Shown here piece by piece: positions 15,149 to 17,819 of a DNA stretch of 17,819 nt. The notes beneath the pieces are model-generated. The model saw only the letters and a program-made list of their open reading frames with translations, was not told where the DNA came from and searched no databases. The DNA lies in contig JBFWTJ010000035.1 of NCBI GenBank assembly GCA_050247895.1, positions 1-17,819 on the forward strand, written 5' to 3'. The stretch is from CAVPEW01 sp050247895. GTDB taxonomy: Bacteria > Actinomycetota > Acidimicrobiia > Acidimicrobiales > VFJN01. The stretch's first letter is position 1. Each line of letters begins with the position of its first letter. Position numbers and translations under genes: made by a program.

Positions 15149-15805
15149 GCCGCTCTGGCTGTTGGCTTCGGTGTCCGTCCCGGTCGGTGCGGGGGACGGA
15201 GCGGTGGCGGTGGCCGTGGCCGGGCCGGCGGGCACCGCCGTGGCCTGGCGGGAGGCCTTCGCCGCCGCCTGGGCCCGCTTGTCGGGGGCCAGGACCATCG
15301 TCATGTTGCGACCGTCGATGCGAGGCACGATCTCCACCCGGGCCAGCTCGCCCAGCGATTCGACCACCTGGTCGAGGATCTTCTTGCCGAGCTCGGGGTG
15401 GTACATCTCGCGGCCCCGGAACGTCAGCGTGACCTTCACCTTGTGGCCGTCCTCGAGGAACCTCTCCACCTTGCGGGTCTTGGTCTCGAAGTCGCCCCGT
15501 GAGATCTTCGGGCGGTACTTCATCTCCTTGACCGAGATGTTGGTGGCCTTGCGGCGGGATTCCTTCGCCTTCTGGGCCGCCTCGTACTTGTACTTCCCGT
15601 AGTCCATCACCCGGCACACCGGCGGGTTCGCCGCGGCGGCGACCTCGACCAGGTCGAGGTCGAGCTCGCGTGCGAGGGCCAGGGCCTCGGGCAGCGGCTT
15701 GATGCCGATCTGCTGCCCGTCCGGCCCGACGAGGCGAACCTCGCGGGCACGGATGCGGTCGTTGATCCGGGGCTCGTTGGTGTTGTTCGCCGACGGCGTC
15801 GCTAT
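15134..15805 (-). CDS. infC: Translation initiation factor IF-3, apparent AUA start
   Basis: IF3 binds the 30S subunit, keeps subunits apart and checks the start codon. The 223-residue product has the N-domain (EPRINDRIRAREVRLVGPDG at 11-30, LDLVEVAAAANPPVCRVMDYGKYKYE at 50-75) and the C-domain (KEMKYRPKISRGDFETK at 93-109, KVKVTLTFRGREM at 122-134, DGRNMTMVLAP at 164-174). An Ala/Thr/Pro-rich tail of about 46 residues follows. No ATG, GTG or TTG exists in frame between an upstream TGA (15817 region) and codon 63. Starting at codon 63 (GTG, 15619) would delete most of the N-domain. An ATA at 15805 has AGGAG nine bases upstream and gives the expected N-terminus. Rare starts are known for infC (AUU in E. 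coli) and allow autoregulation by IF3. Confidence 0.93.
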   Translation of the reverse strand: MATPSANNTNEPRINDRIRAREVRLVGPDGQQIGIKPLPEALALARELDLDLVEVAAAANPPVCRVMDYGKYKYEAAQKAKESRRKATNISVKEMKYRPKISRGDFETKTRKVERFLEDGHKVKVTLTFRGREMYHPELGKKILDQVVESLGELARVEIVPRIDGRNMTMVLAPDKRAQAAAKASRQATAVPAGPATATATAPSPAPTGTDTEANSQSGDGPA

Positions 15806-15822
15806 CGCCGATCACTCCTCAT
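15802..15822 (-). CDS. Possible six-codon leader ORF (MRSDRR) overlapping infC start
   Basis: An ATG at 15822 opens a frame reading Met-Arg-Ser-Asp-Arg-Arg and ends at TAG (15804-15802). The TAG overlaps the infC AUA as ATAG. A strong AGGAGGT lies at 15841-15835, 12 bases before the ATG, which is longer than ideal spacing. The ribosome site AGGAG for infC itself lies inside this tiny ORF. Translation could deliver ribosomes to the AUA by termination-reinitiation, or compete with it. The ATG could also be accidental. Confidence 0.3.
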   Translation of the reverse strand: MRSDRR

Positions 15823-15860
15823 GCAGGCGCAGCTACCTCCTGTGCGCGTTGGATGTCGAA

Positions 15861-15908
15861 CCGCCGTGAAAACGAGAACGGCGGACGTCGGGGAAGCCGA
15901 CGTCCGCC
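15861..15908 (-). promoter_or_regulatory. Candidate attenuator hairpin in the infC leader
   Basis: A perfect 12-bp stem (GGCGGACGTCGG paired with CCGACGTCCGCC, 15908-15897 with 15891-15880) has a 5-base loop. On the infC transcript it is followed by CGTTCTCGTTTTC, a moderately U-rich tract. The 3' side of the stem can instead pair with downstream bases (CCGCCGT at 15884-15878 with ACGGCGG at 15867-15861), enclosing the U-rich tract. Two exclusive helices around a U-tract in a leader resemble a transcription attenuator. The trigger is unknown, with IF3, L20 or ribosome position all possible. Confidence 0.45.
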
Positions 15909-15915
15909 CCCCGAG

Positions 15916-15929
15916 CCCACGATCGTGGG
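15916..15929. repeat. Perfect 14-bp palindrome CCCACGATCGTGGG
   Basis: A fully symmetric sequence in the infC / DUF1844-gene divergent region. As RNA it is a 5-bp stem with a GATC loop in the infC leader; as DNA it could be a regulator site. It lies beside three other inverted repeats (15880-15908, 15932-15960 and 15963-15976), so I lean to leader RNA structure. Confidence 0.5.
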
Positions 15930-15931
15930 TC

Positions 15932-15976
15932 CGGTGCTCGGTCATCGACCCGGCGCACCGTCCACCCCGAGGGGTG
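15932..15976 (-). promoter_or_regulatory. Two further hairpins in the infC leader
   Basis: CACCCC and GGGGTG (15963-15976) form a tight perfect repeat. CGGTGC and GCACCG (15932-15960) enclose an inner GGTC/GACC pair, giving a 10-bp interrupted stem. With the palindrome and the attenuator-like stem, they fill about 95 bases of the presumed infC leader with local structure, far more than any other gap in the window. Their function is not known. Confidence 0.4.
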
Positions 15977-16021
15977 CGTGGCCGGGTGGGGACGTGTCGC
16001 CCCGCTTCCCGTTCGGTTGTG

Positions 16022-16059
16022 GCCGCGTAGGGTACCAGCCGTGCCCCTGACGACCACAA
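16022..16059 (-). promoter_or_regulatory. Candidate infC promoter
   Basis: On the minus strand TTGTGG (16059-16054) lies 19 bases before TACCCT (16034-16029), which fits the actinobacterial -10 pattern TAnnnT. The start of transcription would be near 16022, giving a leader of about 217 bases that contains all the hairpins. The spacer is long and the -35 is poor. The complementary strand of the same -10 reads TAGGGT and could serve the divergent gene. Confidence 0.3.
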
Positions 16060-16075
16060 CGCGAGGCCGGACCGC

Positions 16076-16516
16076 ATGAGCAGCCTGTGGACCCCGGGTG
16101 GCGAGCACCCCGTCGACCGCTCCTCCGAGGTGGGCCCGGGCCCCGAGCCGGAAGGCGGTGAACCCACGCCCGAGGAGCTCGCCGCGGCCTACGAGGCCCT
16201 CTCCCCGGAGGAGAAGGCCCAGGTCCAGGCCCTCCAGGCCGAGATGGCCGAGGCCCGGGCCCGGCTGGCCGAGACCCCCGCCGCCATCGTGGTGGCCAAC
16301 CACGCCATGGGCCTCTACGAGCTGGGTGCCATCCACCTGTCGTCGGCCCCGCCGAACCTGGCCGAGGCCTCGGTGGCCATCGACGCCCTCGGCGCCCTGG
16401 TCGACGGCCTCGGCGACCGCCTCGGCGAGGCCGCCCCCACCCTGCGCAGCGCGCTCGACCAGATCCGGGTCGCCTACGTGCAGGTCCGCGGGGCCACCTC
16501 GGCCCCCGGCGACTGA
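16076..16516 (+). CDS. DUF1844-type protein
   Basis: The 146-residue soluble protein has a Pro/Glu-rich N-terminus (1-35), then a charged Ala/Glu helix around 36-66 that may form a coiled coil. An all-alpha domain follows at about 67-138 with AIVVANHAMGLYELGAIHL, PPNLAEASVAIDALGALVDGL and ALDQIRVAYV. That pattern (short helix, L-G-x-I, PxLxxAxxAID, L.xLRxxYV) matches the DUF1844 family, whose function is unknown. It is divergent from infC across 270 bases, a setting I recall for related genes in actinobacteria. The ATG at 16076 has GAGG about 10 bases upstream. The stop is 17 bases from the converging cold-shock-like gene. Confidence 0.85.
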   Translation: MSSLWTPGGEHPVDRSSEVGPGPEPEGGEPTPEELAAAYEALSPEEKAQVQALQAEMAEARARLAETPAAIVVANHAMGLYELGAIHLSSAPPNLAEASVAIDALGALVDGLGDRLGEAAPTLRSALDQIRVAYVQVRGATSAPGD

Positions 16517-16540
16517 CCCGCCGGCGGGCGGCCTCAGGCC
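16517..16540. terminator. Possible bidirectional terminator between converging genes
   Basis: CCCGCCGGCGGG (16517-16528), a perfect 12-bp palindrome, and GGCC-TCA-GGCC (16530-16540) fill the junction between the converging DUF1844-type and cold-shock-like genes. There is no T-run on either side, so classical intrinsic termination is doubtful; in such GC-rich genomes hairpin-only terminators have been proposed. Confidence 0.25.
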
Positions 16541-16743
16541 GGGGGCGGTGCCAGGCGCAGGACCCGGGCCTCCCAGCGCCCGAGCTGGCCCGGCCGGACC
16601 TCGAACTCGACCCGGGTGCCCACCTCGATCGTGCGGGTCCCGTCGGCGATCTGGGTGCAGTGGAACGGGTACGGGGCGCGCCCGTCGACCTCGACCTCGC
16701 CCAGGCCCCGGGGCTCGTCGAAGGCCCGCACGACGCCGATCAA
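16534..16743 (-). CDS. Small divergent cold-shock-domain-like protein, TTG start
   Basis: A 69-residue protein with the spacing of a cold-shock OB-fold: GVVRAFDEPRGLGEVEVDG (strands 1-2), YPFHCTQIADGTRTI (strand 3 region), VGTRVEFEVRPGQLGRWEARVLRL (strands 4-5). The usual RNA-binding motifs KGFGFI and VFVHF are replaced by RGLGEVEV and YPFHCTQI, so the stacking aromatics are mostly lost and nucleic-acid binding is uncertain. TTG at 16743 overlaps the hisG TGA as TTGA; a GTG at 16731 would shorten it by four residues and break into strand 1. The link to hisG looks operonic, but the shared role is not clear. Confidence 0.75.
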   Translation of the reverse strand: MIGVVRAFDEPRGLGEVEVDGRAPYPFHCTQIADGTRTIEVGTRVEFEVRPGQLGRWEARVLRLAPPPA

Positions 16744-17615
16744 TGGACGATCTTGGCCAGCGGGAGCTCGATGATGTCGCTGGCCCCGGCGTCCTTGAGC
16801 GCCGGGATGAGGATGTTGATCGTGGCCTTGGGCACGACCGTCTCCACCGCGTAGCCGCCCTCGCCGAACAGCTCGGACACCGTCGGCGCCTTCATCGAGG
16901 GCAGCAGCCCGATCACCCGGTCGAGGTCGGCGCCACCCACGTTCAGCTTCACCAGCACCTTGCCCCGGGCCTCCATCACGCCGTCGAGCAGCACCTTGAT
17001 CTGCTCCATGGCGTGGCGCTTGGCCTCGTCGGCGTAGGCCGCCGGGTTGGCCACCAGCTCGGTGTAGCTGGTGAGGATCTCCCCGATGACCTTGAGCCCC
17101 GCGGCCCGCAGGGCCCGGCCCGTCTCGGTGATCTCCACGATGGCGTCGACGATGTCGGGCACCTTGGCCTCGGTGGCCCCGTAGGACAGGCGGATGTCGG
17201 CCTCGATGCCCAGCCCGGCGAAGAAGCGCCGGGTCAGCCCGGGGTACTCGGTGGAGACCCGCACGCCCTGGGGCAGCTCCTCGGCCTTGGCCACCGGGCT
17301 GTCCTCGGGGACCGCGATCACCATCCGGATGGGCCGGCTCGTGGCCTTCGAGTAGCGCAGCTCGCCCAGGGTGACCACGTCGCTGGCCGTCTCCTGGACC
17401 CAGTCGCGCCCGGTGATGCCCAGGTCGAAGAGCCCGTCGGCCACGTACATGGGGATCTCCTGCGGGCGCAGGATGCGGACCTCGTCGATGCGGGGATCGT
17501 CGATCTGGGCCCGGTAGTCGACCGTCGACGAGCGCTCCACGCGCAGGTCGGCCGCCTCGAACAGATCGAGCGTCGCCCGCTCCAGCGAACCCTTGGGCAG
17601 GACGAGCTTCAGCAC
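16740..17615 (-). CDS. hisG: ATP phosphoribosyltransferase, long form
   Basis: This is the first step of histidine synthesis, joining ATP and PRPP, and is inhibited by histidine. The 291-residue length and the C-terminal domain from about 210 (KVLVKLNVGGADLDRVIGLLPSMKAPTVSELFGEGGYAVETVVP) mark the long, hexameric HisG type, which carries its own ACT-like regulatory domain and needs no HisZ. The catalytic half shows VLPKGSLERATLDLFEAA at 5-22, DLGITGRDWV at 64-73, and the PRPP-site segment DAIVEITETGRALRAAGL. The GTG at 17615 is 37 bases after ribH. It has no ribosome site, but TAGCCT lies six bases upstream, as expected for a leaderless transcript. hisE, often found between ribH and hisG in actinobacteria, is absent here. 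Confidence 0.97.
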   Translation of the reverse strand: MLKLVLPKGSLERATLDLFEAADLRVERSSTVDYRAQIDDPRIDEVRILRPQEIPMYVADGLFDLGITGRDWVQETASDVVTLGELRYSKATSRPIRMVIAVPEDSPVAKAEELPQGVRVSTEYPGLTRRFFAGLGIEADIRLSYGATEAKVPDIVDAIVEITETGRALRAAGLKVIGEILTSYTELVANPAAYADEAKRHAMEQIKVLLDGVMEARGKVLVKLNVGGADLDRVIGLLPSMKAPTVSELFGEGGYAVETVVPKATINILIPALKDAGASDIIELPLAKIVH

Positions 17616-17627
17616 GGGGCGAGGCTA
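17616..17627 (-). promoter_or_regulatory. Candidate -10 element for a leaderless hisG transcript
   Basis: TAGCCT (17627-17622) fits TAnnnT and is separated by six bases from the hisG GTG, which would place the transcription start at the G of the start codon. No Shine-Dalgarno sequence is visible. The -35 region (TCGGTG or nearby) is poor, and a 5-bp hairpin (GTGCC/GGCAC, 17634-17647) lies just upstream. Confidence 0.3.
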
Positions 17628-17652
17628 GGTGTCGTGCCGCCGGGCACCGAAA

Positions 17653-17819
17653 TCAGCCCGGGGCCGCCCAACGCCGCACCAGCCGGGCCATCACCACCGC
17701 GACCACCGCCGCCTCCTCGCCCACGTTGTGGCCGCCCGACCCCTCGGAGCGGGCCAGCGCCTGGGCCCGGTCCTCGACGGTCAGCACGCCGAAGGCCACC
17801 GGGACCCCGGTGTCGAGCT
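17653..17819 (-). CDS. ribH: 6,7-dimethyl-8-ribityllumazine synthase, C-terminal part
   Basis: The window end cuts the gene; only the last 55 codons are present. The readable part starts LDTGVPVAFGVLTVEDRAQA and continues through GGHNVGEEAAVVAVVMARLV to a TGA at 17655-17653. (T)G-x-P-V-x-F-G-V-L-T followed by N-x-G-x-E-A-A is the C-terminal signature of lumazine synthase, the penultimate step of riboflavin synthesis. The rest of the gene and its start lie beyond 17819. It precedes hisG in the same direction. Confidence 0.9.
   Translation of the reverse strand, partial: LDTGVPVAFGVLTVEDRAQALARSEGSGGHNVGEEAAVVAVVMARLVRRWAAPG

Noticed and set aside
14904..15815. 303-codon frame starting at GTG 15815 and ending with L35
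   Set aside because: Its first 239 codons run through infC out of frame. The GTG at 15815 is not in the IF3 frame, so it cannot be the infC start.
15802..16167. 121-codon minus-strand frame ending in MRSDRR
   Set aside because: It overlaps the divergent gene and the structured leader and has no protein-like features; only the last six codons, behind an SD, deserve mention.
1..17819. CRISPR arrays, insertion sequences, tRNA genes, defence genes
   Set aside because: No spaced direct repeats, transposase frames, terminal repeats or cloverleaf-like sequences were seen on either strand; coding is almost continuous core metabolism.

Overview
The window is a dense, very GC-rich stretch (well over 70% G+C by eye, strong G/C bias at third codon positions) of an actinobacterial chromosome. 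The gene orders rpmI-rplT-RNA methyltransferase-pheS-pheT followed by argC-J-B-D-F-R-G-H, a DUF1844-type gene beside infC, and the small ribH-hisG cluster fit Actinobacteria. I favour an Acidimicrobiia-like lineage, but that is an inference from memory of gene order. No mobile element, CRISPR array, tRNA or rRNA is visible. This is mostly core metabolism and translation.

Layout. At the left edge a + strand gene for a one-pass membrane protein (29-637) converges on a long minus-strand block. Read in its own direction, the block starts at about 16030 and runs down to 634. It has a structured infC leader, then infC, rpmI and rplT (initiation factor IF3, L35, L20). Next come a SpoU/TrmH RNA methyltransferase and pheS-pheT (phenylalanyl-tRNA synthetase). 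Then follows the complete glutamate-to-arginine pathway with its regulator (argC, argJ, argB, argD, argF, argR, argG, argH), and finally a 3-methyladenine DNA glycosylase and a NUDIX hydrolase. Divergent from infC is a DUF1844-type gene (16076-16516, +). It converges on a second minus-strand cluster, ribH (cut by the window end), hisG and a small cold-shock-like protein.

How the parts work together. ArgJ allows a cyclic acetyl-ornithine route: ArgJ moves acetyl from acetylornithine to glutamate, ArgB, ArgC and ArgD regenerate acetylornithine, and ArgF, ArgG and ArgH turn ornithine into arginine. ArgR is encoded inside the operon. Two overlapping TGCA-type palindromes sit on the argC start codon and look like its operator, so this is the most likely point of arginine control. 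Most junctions overlap by four bases (NTGA), and all four NTG start codons are used.

The points most worth a second look are all at translation starts. infC has no ATG, GTG or TTG in frame and appears to start at AUA, behind a leader with hairpins and a six-codon upstream ORF whose stop overlaps that AUA. The methyltransferase appears to start at CTG. Two gaps of identical length (argC-argJ and pheS-pheT) are each bridged by a 66-nt mini-ORF joined at both ends by NTGA overlaps. I did not find a clearly new multi-gene system.
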